Shown piece after piece: positions 1 through 8,581 of a stretch of DNA of 64,000 nucleotides. The position numbers and the translations under genes are program-made. Each line of letters opens with the position of its first letter. Position 1 is the first letter of the stretch. This DNA comes from DASQZJ01 sp035638775 (GTDB lineage: Bacteria > Pseudomonadota > Gammaproteobacteria > UBA5335 > SLRW01): contig DASQZJ010000002.1 in assembly GCA_035638775.1 (NCBI GenBank), forward strand, positions 239,145 through 303,144, written 5' to 3'. The notes below the pieces were generated by a model. The model did no database searches, was not told where the DNA came from, and worked only from the letters and a program-made list of their open reading frames with translations.

Positions 1-684
1 GCGGAGCTGATGAATGACACCGGCGTACGCGCGGTGCCACACCTGTCCTGCATCGGTGCGACCGAGGACAACGTGCGCCAGTTGCTCCACCACTACCGGA
101 AGATGGGGGTGCGCCAGATCGTGGCGCTGCGCGGGGACATCCCCTCCGGGATGGTTTCGCTGGGCGAGTTCCACCATGCCAACGAGCTGGTGGAGTTCAT
201 CCGCCGCGAGACCGGCGATCACTTCGAGATCGAGGTTGCCGCGTACCCCGAATACCATCCCCAGGCGCCCACGCCGGAAGAGGACCTGGACAACTTCGTC
301 CGCAAGGTGCGCGCCGGCGCCTCCAGCGCCATCACGCAGTATTTCTTCAACCCGGACGCCTACTTCCACTTCGTCGACGAGGTGGAACGGCGCGGCCTCG
401 ACGTCGCGATCGTTCCCGGCGTGATGCCGATCATCAACTACCGGCAGCTGGCGCGCTTCTCGGACGCCTGCGGGGCCGAGATCCCGCGCTGGATCCGCCG
501 GCGCCTGGAGAGCTTCGGGGACGACCAGGAGTCGCTGCTGGCATTCGGCCACGACGTCGTCAGGGACCTCTGCCAGCGCCTGCTGGATGCCGGTGCACCG
601 GGGCTGCACTTCTACACTCTGAACCGCGCCGAGCCGAGCCTGGCGGTATGGCGCGACCTCGACCTGCCCGCCAACGCGGCCTGA
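1..684 (+). CDS. metF: 5,10-methylenetetrahydrofolate reductase, 3' part (5' end outside window)
   Basis: Flavoprotein that reduces 5,10-methylene-THF to 5-methyl-THF, the methyl donor for methionine synthesis. The frame is open from base 1, so the true start lies upstream; the 227 visible codons are the C-terminal three quarters of a protein usually about 280-300 residues long. Family signatures visible are the ALRGD stretch, the AAYPEYHP segment, the ITQYFF motif and the GLHFYTLNR segment near the C-terminus. It is relevant to this genome because the betaine methyltransferases near 20 kb consume three SAM per betaine, so methyl-group supply matters here. In related bacteria metF often follows ahcY and metK; that cannot be seen in this window. 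Confidence 0.95.
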   Translation, partial: AELMNDTGVRAVPHLSCIGATEDNVRQLLHHYRKMGVRQIVALRGDIPSGMVSLGEFHHANELVEFIRRETGDHFEIEVAAYPEYHPQAPTPEEDLDNFVRKVRAGASSAITQYFFNPDAYFHFVDEVERRGLDVAIVPGVMPIINYRQLARFSDACGAEIPRWIRRRLESFGDDQESLLAFGHDVVRDLCQRLLDAGAPGLHFYTLNRAEPSLAVWRDLDLPANAA

Positions 685-757
685 CCCGGGACGCCGGCGG
701 AGGCCGGCTCCGGACCCCCGCCGCCGAAACGATTACGCCCGGGACTGTAACAGTGCC

Positions 758-786
758 TTGGCAACGGCAGGCGCAGGCAGTACCCT
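758..786 (+). promoter_or_regulatory. possible sigma70 promoter for the FimV-like gene
   Basis: TTGGCA (758-763), a 17-base spacer and TACCCT (781-786). It would give a leader of about 165 nt before the ATG at 956. That leader contains an 8-bp inverted repeat, GTGCCGGA at 797-804 with TCCGGCAC at 825-832, and further GC-rich stems. Seen by pattern only; in GC-rich DNA such matches are weak evidence. Confidence 0.3.
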
Positions 787-955
787 AGTATCGAAGGTGC
801 CGGACGGGGGATTGACGCCCGGTCTCCGGCACGGCGGGGCCGGGGTTCCCGGCACCTGCACCGGGGCAGCCGGACGGGCGTCCCGTACCCTGCAGGGGGA
901 GATCAACAAAAAAGCGTGTCCCACGGACCGGGGCAACAGCAAGCGGGGTCTCGTT

Positions 956-1819
956 ATGGACAGTCGGCCGTTCCTCGTTTTCGCCGCCGCGGCGGCGCTT
1001 CTGGTCATTGGCCTTCTCGCCCTCTACCTCCGGCGCCGTCGCGCCCGCGCCCCGGCGTCGTCCTCCGCGGAGAGCAACTCCCATGTACCGCAGCCCGGCG
1101 CGCTCGACGTCATCCGGGCCGCTTCCTACGCTCGCGCCACCGGCTCCGGCGACCGGGCCGTGTACGTCCTGACGCGGTATCTCCAGCGGTCGGACGACCG
1201 TGCCGCCCGCCCGGAGCCCTGGGAGATGCTGCTGGATCTGTACCACGAGAGCGGCCGGCGCGAGGAATTCGACAAGACCGCGGAAGCCTATGGCCGCCGC
1301 ATGGGAACCGGCGCGCCCACGTTCGAACAGTGGCCGGACGGTGCGGGGGGAAGCCGGGGCGGGCTCGAGCAGAGCTATCCACAACTGGTAGAGCAGCTTC
1401 GCCGGACGTGGAAGGAGCCGCGTGCCCTGCAGATCGTCGACGGCGTATTGCGTGAGTGCGGCCGACCCGGGCGCCCGCGGCTGAGCAGCGAATGCGTCAC
1501 CGACCTGCTGGCTCTGCAGGCGGTGCTGCGCGGCCGGGAAGCCGGGAGCCCGACCGGCGCCGAGGCCGGCAAGGAGGGCCCCGACGAGCGGTACCTGTCG
1601 GCGATCGAGTCGCAGTTCCCCCGCATCGCCGCCGAGATCACCCGCCTCTGGCCCGGGGCCCGTTGCCACCGCTACCTGGACGGCCTGATTATCGACGACC
1701 GCGGGAACCGGCGCGGATTCGACCAGGAGGTGATGGCGGAGATCCTGTTCCTGAGAGAGATCCTGGAGCTCATCCGCCCGCAGAAACAGGATCCCTGGGA
1801 AGAAGCGGTACGCCCCTGA
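956..1819 (+). CDS. single-pass membrane protein with FimV-like / TPR-like cytoplasmic region
   Basis: 287 residues. The N-terminus has one hydrophobic segment (residues 5-24) followed by an RRRRAR stop-transfer cluster, so the bulk should face the cytoplasm. The next stretch (about residues 45-120: a repeating helical pattern with VYVLTRYLQ, WEMLLDLYHESGRREEFDKTAEAYGRRM) resembles the TPR-like C-terminal module of FimV, the polar peptidoglycan-binding hub protein, but there is no LysM domain and the protein is much shorter. The remaining part is not recognised. The start is placed at 956 because the sequence becomes protein-like there; longer in-frame readings upstream are low-complexity. 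No good Shine-Dalgarno precedes the ATG. The gene stands alone, about 270 bases after metF. Function is inferred only as scaffold or assembly factor. Confidence 0.65.
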   Translation: MDSRPFLVFAAAAALLVIGLLALYLRRRRARAPASSSAESNSHVPQPGALDVIRAASYARATGSGDRAVYVLTRYLQRSDDRAARPEPWEMLLDLYHESGRREEFDKTAEAYGRRMGTGAPTFEQWPDGAGGSRGGLEQSYPQLVEQLRRTWKEPRALQIVDGVLRECGRPGRPRLSSECVTDLLALQAVLRGREAGSPTGAEAGKEGPDERYLSAIESQFPRIAAEITRLWPGARCHRYLDGLIIDDRGNRRGFDQEVMAEILFLREILELIRPQKQDPWEEAVRP

Positions 1820-1859
1820 CACGAGTTGCCATTCGTGGAGACCGGATGAGGCTGCCGGT

Positions 1860-2636
1860 ATGAACCAGCCGCTGCGCCTGATACAGATTTCCGATACCCA
1901 CCTGAGCGCCGACCCGGCCGCCGTGAGCTGGGGCCTGAACAACCAGGCGCGGCTCGAGCGGGTGCTCGATCACGCGCTGCGCCATACGCCGCGGCCGGAC
2001 GCGGTGCTGCTTACCGGCGACCTGGTGCACGACGAGTCCCCGGCCGGCTACCGCCGCCTGACCCGGATGCTGGCGACACTCCCGGCCCCGGTCTTGTGCC
2101 TGCCGGGCAACCACGATGATCCCGCGGCCATGCGCCGGCTGTTGTCGAAACCCCCGCTGCGTTTCGGGGGATCGCACCGCGTCGGCGGCTGGCTGGTGAT
2201 CCTGCTGGATTCCCACGTGGACGGCCGGGATGGCGGTGCCCTGGCACCGTCGGAGCTCGCGGCGCTGGAACGCACCCTGGGACACAATCCACAGCGCCCG
2301 ACACTGGTCTGCCTGCATCACCATCCGGTGCCGGTCGGGAGCGCGTGGCTTGACCGCATGGGCCTGTCCAACGCCGCGGACCTGTTCCACATTCTCGACC
2401 GCCATGCGCAGACCCGGGGGATCGTCTGCGGGCACGTGCATCAGGCGTTCGAGAGTCGCCGCGGGGATCTCCGGATCATGACCACGCCCGCCACCACCCG
2501 CCAGTTCCGTCCCCGCAGCACCCGATTCGCGCTCGACGAGCGTCCGCCGGGGTACCGCTGGCTCCACCTGTACGCCGACGGCACCCTGGAGACGGGGATC
2601 GAACGGGTCGTGACGAGCGAAGACGGCTCCTCCTGA
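1860..2636 (+). CDS. cpdA: 3',5'-cyclic-AMP phosphodiesterase / calcineurin-like phosphoesterase
   Basis: 258 residues, the usual length for CpdA. All metal-binding motifs of the class III phosphodiesterase fold are visible in order: D12-x-H14 (ISDTH), GDL at 53-55, GNHD at 83-86, the His run at 153-155 and GHVH at 191-194. The RFALDERPPGYR segment near the C-terminus is typical of CpdA rather than of generic phosphoesterases. The product hydrolyses cAMP in the cytoplasm. It starts 40 bases after the FimV-like gene. It ends 31 bases before the convergent rubredoxin gene, where a short GCCGG/CCGGC inverted repeat could end both transcripts. Confidence 0.88.
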   Translation: MNQPLRLIQISDTHLSADPAAVSWGLNNQARLERVLDHALRHTPRPDAVLLTGDLVHDESPAGYRRLTRMLATLPAPVLCLPGNHDDPAAMRRLLSKPPLRFGGSHRVGGWLVILLDSHVDGRDGGALAPSELAALERTLGHNPQRPTLVCLHHHPVPVGSAWLDRMGLSNAADLFHILDRHAQTRGIVCGHVHQAFESRRGDLRIMTTPATTRQFRPRSTRFALDERPPGYRWLHLYADGTLETGIERVVTSEDGSS

Positions 2637-2667
2637 CGCCGGTCGTATCCGGCCGCCGCGGGGCCCT

Positions 2668-2862
2668 TCAAACCTCGATCATCTCGAAGTCCTCCTTGGC
2701 GGCGCCGCAGTCCGGACAGGTCCAGGTCTCCGGAATGTCTTCCCAGCGGGTACCCGGCAGGATACCTTCCTCCGGGCATCCCCGGGCTTCGTCGTAGACG
2801 TAGCCGCAGACGACGCACATGTAGGTGCGAAACGGCTGCTGTTGTGCGGTGCTCGGCTCCAC
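2668..2862 (-). CDS. rubA: rubredoxin
   Basis: 64-residue electron carrier with a single Fe(Cys)4 site. The two metal loops are CVVCG and CPDCG, and the conserved YDEARG and WTCPDCGAAKEDF stretches are present. It carries about ten extra N-terminal residues (rubredoxins are usually 53-55). It begins with GTG, preceded by GGGGG five bases upstream. It is divergent from thiD; rubredoxin next to thiD and hemL is a recurrent arrangement in gammaproteobacteria (recalled, not searched). A -10-like TATTCT lies on this strand about 25 bases upstream of the start. The redox partner is not evident. Confidence 0.93.
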   Translation of the reverse strand: MEPSTAQQQPFRTYMCVVCGYVYDEARGCPEEGILPGTRWEDIPETWTCPDCGAAKEDFEMIEV

Positions 2863-2901
2863 TTAACCCCCATCGGCATCACGGCTAGAATAGCGAATCC
2901 C

Positions 2902-2920
2902 CCCGGACGAATGGTCCGGG
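2902..2920. repeat. short inverted repeat in the rubA/thiD intergenic region
   Basis: CCCGGAC (2902-2908) and GTCCGGG (2914-2920) form a perfect 7-bp stem with a 5-base loop. It lies between the divergent starts of rubA and thiD. No TPP-riboswitch core was found in this 226-base gap. Confidence 0.4.
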
Positions 2921-3088
2921 TGCGGTGCCTGCGCGCCGGCGCGGGCGGGCACCGTGAACGCGCCGCGCATCCGGGTCGGGCGGCGCAGGAACATGGCAAT
3001 GCACCCCGAGAAGCGGTGTATTGTCCCACTTGGCCACGCACCGGCAAACCGCCTCTCGAGCGTGTCGGAGCCTGCCACGGAGAGCGAT

Positions 3089-3889
3089 ATGCAGCACGAG
3101 CGGCCGGTGGTGCTGACCATAGCCGGCCACGATCCCGGCGGCGGGGCCGGTCAGCAGGCCGACATCGAGGTCATCCGCGCCATGGGATGCCACCCGGCCT
3201 CGGTGCTGACCTGCCTGACGATCCAGGATACCCATGACGTCCACGACGTGCGTCCCGTGGAACCGTCCTGGGTGCGTCGCCAGGCAGAGGCGGTGCTCGC
3301 CGATCTGCCGGTGGCCGTAATCAAGATCGGTGCGCTGGGCAGCGCCGCCGTGGCCAACACGGTCGCGGATCTCCTGGGCGAGCGGAGCCCGCGTCTGCCG
3401 GTGGTGCTGGACCCTGTCCTGGCCGCGTCCGGCGGGGGCCGCCTGTCGACGGATCCGGTAGCGGGCGTTCTGCGTGAGCGGCTGCTGCCGCTGGCGACGA
3501 TCGCCACCCCCAACATTCCCGAGGCGCGAGAGCTCTGCGGTGCCGCACCCGACCTCGACAGCTGCGGCCGCGAGCTGCTGGCGCTCGGCTGCGAGTATGC
3601 CCTGATCACGGGGGCCGACGAGGGCGAGGGCGACGTGCTCAACCGGCTCTACGGCGAAGGCCGCCTGCTGCAGGTAGAACGCTGGCCACGACTGCCGGGA
3701 CGCTATCACGGCTCGGGCTGCACCCTGGCGTCGGCGCTGGCGGCGCTCATGGCCCGCGGCATGGCCCCCGGCGACGCTTCCCAGGAAGCCCAGCGCTACG
3801 TCTGGGATACGCTCGAGGCCGGCTACCGTCCCGGCGACGGGCAACTGCTGCCCGACCGCTTTTTCTGGGCCGCGGAATACGAGACGTGA
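3089..3889 (+). CDS. thiD: hydroxymethylpyrimidine/phosphomethylpyrimidine kinase
   Basis: 266 residues. It phosphorylates HMP and HMP-P in the pyrimidine branch of thiamine synthesis. The ribokinase-fold signatures are visible: AGHDPGGGAGQQADIE at the N-terminus, CLTIQDTHDV, VLDPVL with the following ASGGG loop, ATPNIPEA, and the C-terminal anion hole GRYHGSGCTLASAL. The start at 3089 is chosen because a GGAGAG stands just upstream and the protein begins as in the family; the frame is open further upstream but the residues there are not protein-like. It overlaps thiE by 4 bases, so the two are translationally coupled. Confidence 0.93.
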   Translation: MQHERPVVLTIAGHDPGGGAGQQADIEVIRAMGCHPASVLTCLTIQDTHDVHDVRPVEPSWVRRQAEAVLADLPVAVIKIGALGSAAVANTVADLLGERSPRLPVVLDPVLAASGGGRLSTDPVAGVLRERLLPLATIATPNIPEARELCGAAPDLDSCGRELLALGCEYALITGADEGEGDVLNRLYGEGRLLQVERWPRLPGRYHGSGCTLASALAALMARGMAPGDASQEAQRYVWDTLEAGYRPGDGQLLPDRFFWAAEYET

Positions 3890-4536
3890 ACGCCCTGACC
3901 CGTCGCCCCCTGCGCGGGCTCTACGCCATCACCCCCGCGCGTCCGCCGGCCGGCATGTCCCTCGTCGAGTGCGTCGCCGGCTATCTCGCGGGCGGCGCGC
4001 AGGTCATCCAGTACCGCGACAAGAGCGCGGATCACGACACCCGCGAACGTACCGCCCGGGAGCTGCTCGCGGCCTGCCGCGCGCGGCGAATCCCGCTGAT
4101 CATCAACGATGACGTCGTGCTCGCCGCGCGCGTGGGTGCCGACGGCGTGCACCTGGGACGGCATGACCCCCCGTACGATGAAGCCAGGCGACGCCTGGGG
4201 CCGGACGCGCTGATCGGCGTATCCTGCTACAACGAACTGGACCGGGCCGAGGAAGCCGCCGCCCGGGGCGCCGACTACGTGGCGTTCGGCAGCTTCTTTC
4301 CCTCCACCACCAAGCCCTCCGCAGTGCCTGTCGCACCGGACCTGCTGCGCCGGGCCCGTGCCCGCGTGGATCTTCCCCTGGTCGCGATCGGCGGCATCAC
4401 GCCGGACAACGGGACGACCCTGCTCGAGGCCGGCGCGGATATGCTCGCGGTGATCGGCGGGCTCATCACGGGGGGCTCGCCGCGGCAGGCAGCGCGGGCC
4501 TACGCCCGCCTGTTCGGGCCCCGGCGCGGGCGCTGA
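3886..4536 (+). CDS. thiE: thiamine-phosphate synthase
   Basis: 216 residues, full length. It joins HMP-PP and the thiazole phosphate to make thiamine phosphate. TIM-barrel signatures are present: GLYAIT near the N-terminus, GGAQVIQYRDK, LIINDDVVLA, GADGVHLGRHD, IGVSCYN, DYVAFGSFFPSTTK and AIGGITPDN. The start codon is GTG, overlapping the thiD stop as GTGA. hemL lies about 4 kb downstream with several genes inserted between; in many relatives the two are much closer. Confidence 0.94.
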   Translation: MNALTRRPLRGLYAITPARPPAGMSLVECVAGYLAGGAQVIQYRDKSADHDTRERTARELLAACRARRIPLIINDDVVLAARVGADGVHLGRHDPPYDEARRRLGPDALIGVSCYNELDRAEEAAARGADYVAFGSFFPSTTKPSAVPVAPDLLRRARARVDLPLVAIGGITPDNGTTLLEAGADMLAVIGGLITGGSPRQAARAYARLFGPRRGR

Positions 4537-4565
4537 GCAAATTTGCCGGGACTCGGGAGGTCGGC

Positions 4566-5621
4566 GTGAGCGATTCGCAGCGATGGATGGTGATCGGCGG
4601 CGTGATGGCAGGCGGGCTGCTGGTCTACCTGCTGCAGCCGATCCTGGCGCCTTTCCTGCTCGGGGGCGCCCTCGCCTACCTCGGGGACCCGCTGGTGGAC
4701 CGGCTGGAGCGGCTGCACCTGGGACGCACGTCCGCCGTGGCGCTGGTGTTCGTGCTCCTGTTCGGCGGCATCGCGGCACTGCTGCTGCTGTTGCTGCCCC
4801 TGCTGCATGACCAGGTCGCCTACCTCCAGGCGCACGTCCCCGAGATCGTCCGCTGGCTGCAGCAACAGGCGCTGCCATGGCTGCAGCGACGGCTCGGGGT
4901 GCAGCTCGGATCCGCACCCATGGAGTCGCTGGGCGGGGCGCTGGCCGGTGCCCTGGGAAGCAACGGGGCGGTCGCCGGCATGCTCGTACAGCGCCTCTCC
5001 CGGTCGGGCCTGGCACTGGTCGAGTGGGTCGTGAACCTGACCCTGGTGCCGGTGGTCACCTTCTACCTGCTCCGGGACTGGGACCGGCTGGTGGCGAGCA
5101 TCCGGGATCTCCTGCCGCGGCGTATCGAGCCGGCCGCGACGCGCCTTGCCCGGGACTGCGACGAGGTCCTGGGCGCCTTCGTGCGCGGGCAGCTGCTGGT
5201 GATGATCTGCCTCGGCGTCTATTACTGGCTCGGCCTGACCCTGGTCGGCCTCAGGCTGGCACTGCTGATCGGGCTGCTCTCCGGGCTGGCCAGCATCGTG
5301 CCATACCTCGGGTTTGCCCTCGGAATCCTCGCGGCGAGCGTCGCGGCCTTCTTCCAGCACCAGGCCCTGCTGCCGGTGGTGCTGGTCTGGGCCGTCTATG
5401 CCGTGGGCCAGGCCCTGGAGGGCATGGTGCTGACGCCGCTGCTCGTGGGCGACCGGATCGGCGTCCATCCGGTGGCCGTGATCTTCGCGGTGCTGGCAGG
5501 CGGGCAGCTGTTCGGCTTCGCCGGGATCCTGCTCGCGCTGCCGGCGGCCGCCGTCATCATGGTGGGACTGCGCCACGCACACGAGCGTTACAAGACCAGT
5601 CACCTGTACGGCCGGGACTGA
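4566..5621 (+). CDS. AI-2E family / PerM-like permease
   Basis: 351-residue inner-membrane protein with about seven to eight hydrophobic segments: residues 9-27, 58-80, a long amphipathic region at about 85-145, then segments near 155, 215-260, 275 and 310-345. It ends in the family-typical HERYKTSHLYG tail. The family (DUF20) is poorly defined biochemically; members have been linked to export of AI-2 or of other small molecules and ions. The GTG start is supported by GGGAGG six bases upstream. It starts 29 bases after thiE and could be read with it. A 16-bp perfect palindrome separates it from the convergent tag gene. Confidence 0.85.
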   Translation: MSDSQRWMVIGGVMAGGLLVYLLQPILAPFLLGGALAYLGDPLVDRLERLHLGRTSAVALVFVLLFGGIAALLLLLLPLLHDQVAYLQAHVPEIVRWLQQQALPWLQRRLGVQLGSAPMESLGGALAGALGSNGAVAGMLVQRLSRSGLALVEWVVNLTLVPVVTFYLLRDWDRLVASIRDLLPRRIEPAATRLARDCDEVLGAFVRGQLLVMICLGVYYWLGLTLVGLRLALLIGLLSGLASIVPYLGFALGILAASVAAFFQHQALLPVVLVWAVYAVGQALEGMVLTPLLVGDRIGVHPVAVIFAVLAGGQLFGFAGILLALPAAAVIMVGLRHAHERYKTSHLYGRD

Positions 5622-5623
5622 CA

Positions 5624-5639
5624 GCGCAAGCGCTTGCGC
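5624..5639. terminator. 16-bp perfect palindrome between convergent genes
   Basis: GCGCAAGCGCTTGCGC lies 2 bases past the permease stop and 5 bases before the tag stop. As RNA it can fold from either strand. There is no T-run, so it is a possible bidirectional end-of-gene hairpin, not a classical intrinsic terminator. Confidence 0.4.
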
Positions 5640-5644
5640 CCGGC

Positions 5645-6229
5645 TCAGGGCGCGCCCGCGCGGTGGCGAAAGCAGGTCACGAGGTGATCATCGAACAATC
5701 CCACCGCCTGCAGGTACGACTGGCAGATCACCGGCCCGAGGAAGCGGAAGCCGTGACGCCTGAGCTCGCGGCTGAGCATGCGGGAGGTATCGGTTTCCGC
5801 GGGTACCTCGGCGGCGCTGCGGTAGGCGTGACGCACGGGCTCGCCGTCGACGAATCCCCACAGCCAGGTGGCGAAGCTCCCGAAGCGTGCCTGGAGCTCC
5901 AGGAAACAGCGCGCGTTGTTGACCGAAGCCTCGATCTTGGCCCGGTTTCGCACGATGCCCGGGTCGGCAAGCGCGGCCTCGACTTCCGGTGTCCCGAACG
6001 CCGCGACCCGCACCGGGTCGAACCGCCGGTAGACCCGGCTGTAGGCGTCCCGCCGGTGCAGGATCCCGGCCCAGCTGAGGCCGGCCTGCGCGGACTCGAG
6101 CACCAGGAACTCGAACAGGACCCGTTCCCGGTGCGTCGGCACACCCCACTCGCGGTCGTGGTAGCGCTGCATGGACCGCGACACCCCGGCCCAGGGGCAG
6201 CGGACACGCCCGTGATTGATCTGCGTCAT
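5645..6229 (-). CDS. tag: DNA-3-methyladenine glycosylase I
   Basis: 194 residues. It excises 3-methyladenine from alkylated DNA. Typical signatures: RCPWAGVS near the N-terminus (first zinc-ligand Cys), YHDREWGVPTH, FEFLVLESAQAGLSW with the catalytic-pocket Glu, and the C-terminal VTCFRH zinc-ligand motif. The start at 6229 is preferred over an upstream ATG at 6253 because GGGGGAG stands 6-10 bases before it and the protein then begins as in the family. It is divergent from the cytochrome c gene. Confidence 0.93.
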   Translation of the reverse strand: MTQINHGRVRCPWAGVSRSMQRYHDREWGVPTHRERVLFEFLVLESAQAGLSWAGILHRRDAYSRVYRRFDPVRVAAFGTPEVEAALADPGIVRNRAKIEASVNNARCFLELQARFGSFATWLWGFVDGEPVRHAYRSAAEVPAETDTSRMLSRELRRHGFRFLGPVICQSYLQAVGLFDDHLVTCFRHRAGAP

Positions 6230-6315
6230 GCGCGCTCCCCTGGCGGTCCGCAAACAAGGCGCCGCTCGACTATGCTCCTATCCGCGCATACCCCGTCAAC
6301 GCAAGGAGACAGAGC

Positions 6316-6744
6316 ATGAATGCCAATCAACATCTTGCCGGCGTGCTCGCCGCGGGCACGGCGGCGCTGTTGCTGCTGGCGGCGGGAGCCGCGGGAGCGG
6401 CCGACCGCGCCGTCCAGGCCGGCGAGCAGATCTTCATGGACAACTGTGCCGTCTGTCACGGCAAAGATGCCAGGGGCGACGGCCCGATGGCCGACGAGCT
6501 CAAGACCCGGCCGGCGGACCTGACCGTCCTGGCGAAGAAGAACGGCGGTACCTTCCCCACCCAGGAGGTCTATCGCGTCATCGACGGTTCGGCTGCCAAC
6601 GACTCCCTGGCCAGGGTCCACGGCCCCCAGGAGATGCCCGTCTGGGGTACCGTGTTCAGCAAGCGCATGGCGGGCAGCAGCCAGGCCGCGAAGAATCGCA
6701 TCAAGTCGGTGGAGCGGTACCTGCAGAGCATACAGGAAAAGTAG
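6316..6744 (+). CDS. periplasmic monoheme cytochrome c
   Basis: 142 residues with a signal peptide (hydrophobic core about residues 8-28, likely cleavage near AGAA-DR). One CAVCH heme-binding motif is at 44-48, and the probable sixth ligand is Met107 in the EMPVWG segment. The layout (CxxCHGxDxxGDGPMA...LKxRPADLTxL) is that of small class I cytochromes of the cytochrome-oxidase cbb3/c552-like group. A strong AAGGAGA precedes the ATG. It is followed by a convincing intrinsic terminator, so it is probably a single-gene unit. Its redox partner cannot be told from context. Confidence 0.88.
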   Translation: MNANQHLAGVLAAGTAALLLLAAGAAGAADRAVQAGEQIFMDNCAVCHGKDARGDGPMADELKTRPADLTVLAKKNGGTFPTQEVYRVIDGSAANDSLARVHGPQEMPVWGTVFSKRMAGSSQAAKNRIKSVERYLQSIQEK

Positions 6745-6811
6745 ACCGGGCATCGCCGGCCTCGTGCCGCCGGGGCGGGCGGCGGCACGCCGGCGGACCG
6801 GGGGCAGTGAC

Positions 6812-6850
6812 CCGACCGGGGCGGTCGACTTGCCCCGGCAGGTTTTTTTT
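6812..6850 (+). terminator. intrinsic terminator after the cytochrome c gene
   Basis: CCGGGGC (6816-6822) pairs perfectly with GCCCCGG (6832-6838) around a 9-base loop; two outer C-G pairs flank a small internal loop. Eight T residues follow at 6843-6850. Confidence 0.8.
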
Positions 6851-6973
6851 GTCATAAATACGCAACCCGATGCGCACGCAGAGAAAATCATAACGGGTCG
6901 GCCGTAACGGGCCGGCGATTCGCCGGGGCGGTTCCGGACACTCTGCACCGGCACGAGAACAAGGATTACTGCC

Positions 6974-7408
6974 GTGCGACTTGCAATCATCCTGTTGGCC
7001 GGGGCATTGCTGTGTGGCTGCTCGATGCACCAGGACCATGCCCTGGCGCAGCGGGCGGTGTCGCGGTTCCACCAGCAGCTGAACCGGGACCAGTTCGCCC
7101 GCATCTGCGACGAGGCCTCCGACGATCTCAGCACACCGGTCAAGCGGGACGACATCCTGCACCTGCTTCAGGCCGTGCGCGCTCACCTGGGACAGCTCGA
7201 CTCCACGCAGCAGATCAACTGGACCGTCAACTACGGCCTGCACGACCGCCTGGTCACGCTGGTCTACCGGTCGCAGTTCGATGCGGGCGCAGCGACCGAG
7301 CAGTTCGTCTATCGCATCCGGGACGACGCCGCGCGACTGGTCAGCTACACCATCCACTCCCGGCTCCTGGCCCTCGGGAACCGGGCCAGCCCCGCCTACG
7401 AGATCTAG
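6974..7408 (+). CDS. small lipoprotein, NTF2-like/DUF4019-type
   Basis: 144 residues. The N-terminus is a lipoprotein signal: hydrophobic residues 2-13, then LCGC with the lipidated Cys at 16. The mature part (RAVSRFHQQLNRDQFARICDE..., then VNYGLHDRLVTLVYRSQFDAGAATEQFVYRI) has the alternating pattern of NTF2-like proteins such as the DUF4019/DUF3887 groups; this assignment is by look only. It starts with GTG after AAGGA. It stands alone between the cytochrome terminator and the epimerase gene. Function unknown; it is probably anchored in the outer membrane, since the residue after Cys is Ser. Confidence 0.75.
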   Translation: MRLAIILLAGALLCGCSMHQDHALAQRAVSRFHQQLNRDQFARICDEASDDLSTPVKRDDILHLLQAVRAHLGQLDSTQQINWTVNYGLHDRLVTLVYRSQFDAGAATEQFVYRIRDDAARLVSYTIHSRLLALGNRASPAYEI

Positions 7409-7568
7409 CGCCCACCCCCGGCGCTTGCACTGCGCCCCCTGCTGATGAACAGTAGGGGAGCCGCCGGCATCCGCGGTCCGCGAGTCGCCGAACCCGTCGC
7501 GTGCCGTCGGTCGACGCGCCGTCCTGCCGCTTCCCGGCTCACCGGGCCTGCATGGAGGTATCCGTTCC

Positions 7569-8549
7569 ATGGCCAGGGTGTTCGTCACCGGCGGCTCCGG
7601 GTTCGTGGGCCGCAATCTCGTGCGCGCGCTCATCCGACGGGGTGACGAGGTGCGCGCGCTGGTCCGCAGCGACCGGGCCGCGGCCACCGTGCTCAATCTC
7701 GGTGCCCGCCCGGTGCCCGGGGACCTCGACGCCGTCGCGGCCATGCAGCAGGGCATGAGGGGCTGCGAGCGGGTGTTCCACCTGGCCGCCCGGCTGGGGG
7801 AATGGGGCCCGCGGGCGGCCTTCTACCGGACCAACGTGACCGGCACCCGGAATGCGCTGGAGGCGGCCGACGGGGCCGGCGTCGGCCGCTTCGTCCACCT
7901 GAGCACCGAGGCGGTGCTGGTCGACGGTCATCCCCTGGTCGACGTCGACGAGAGCCGCCCGTTTCCGGCACGGCCTCTGCCCCGCTATCCGCGTACCAAG
8001 GCGCTCGCCGAGGCGCGGGTGCGCGAGAGGTCGGGCGGCCGCCTGGAGACGGTCATCGTGCGCCCGCGCCTGGTCTGGGGACGCGACGACACCTCGCTGC
8101 TGCCGCAACTCGTGGAGGCGGTGCGCAGCGGGCGCTTCATGTGGATCGGGGATGGCCGCCACCGCACCTCCACCACGCACGTCGACAACGTCTGCGAAGG
8201 GCTGCTGGCGGCCGCCTCGCGCGGCCGCCCGGGCGAGACCTATTTCGTCACCGACGGAGAACCGGTAGAGTTTCGATCGTTTCTGACCCGCCTGCTGCAG
8301 AGCCAGGGGGTCGATCCCGGCGACCGGACGGTGCCCCACTGGCTGGCGCTGGCGGTGGCGGATGCCGGCGAGCTGCTGTGGACGGCTCTGCCGCTGCCCG
8401 GCACGCCGCCGCTGACCCGGCTGGTGGTGCGGCTGTTCGGCGAGGAAGTCACCATCAACGATTCCCGCGCCCGGCGGGAGCTCGGATACAGCGGACACTG
8501 CACCCTCGAAGAGGGTTTCCGGACCCTGTCCGTCCCCGACCGCGGCTGA
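7569..8549 (+). CDS. NAD-dependent epimerase/dehydratase family protein (3-beta-HSD-like extended SDR)
   Basis: 326 residues. The N-terminal Rossmann glycine motif is GGSGFVG at 8-14, and the catalytic residues fit S112/T113 and Y140-x3-K144 (YPRTK). The sequence resembles the 3-beta-hydroxysteroid dehydrogenase-like branch of extended SDRs (HLAARLGEWG, VIVRPRLVWG, DGEPVEFRSFLTRLL). The substrate is unknown; related proteins act on sterol- or terpenoid-like compounds and nucleotide sugars. GGAGG stands about 10 bases before the ATG. The gene ends 32 bases before hemL and may be co-transcribed with it. Confidence 0.85.
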   Translation: MARVFVTGGSGFVGRNLVRALIRRGDEVRALVRSDRAAATVLNLGARPVPGDLDAVAAMQQGMRGCERVFHLAARLGEWGPRAAFYRTNVTGTRNALEAADGAGVGRFVHLSTEAVLVDGHPLVDVDESRPFPARPLPRYPRTKALAEARVRERSGGRLETVIVRPRLVWGRDDTSLLPQLVEAVRSGRFMWIGDGRHRTSTTHVDNVCEGLLAAASRGRPGETYFVTDGEPVEFRSFLTRLLQSQGVDPGDRTVPHWLALAVADAGELLWTALPLPGTPPLTRLVVRLFGEEVTINDSRARRELGYSGHCTLEEGFRTLSVPDRG

Positions 8550-8581
8550 ACCGCCGGGCGCGCCCAGGAGGTCCGATCCCC

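Noticed and set aside
2863..3088. TPP riboswitch before thiD
   Set aside because: The conserved CUGAGA and related core elements are absent in this 226-base gap.
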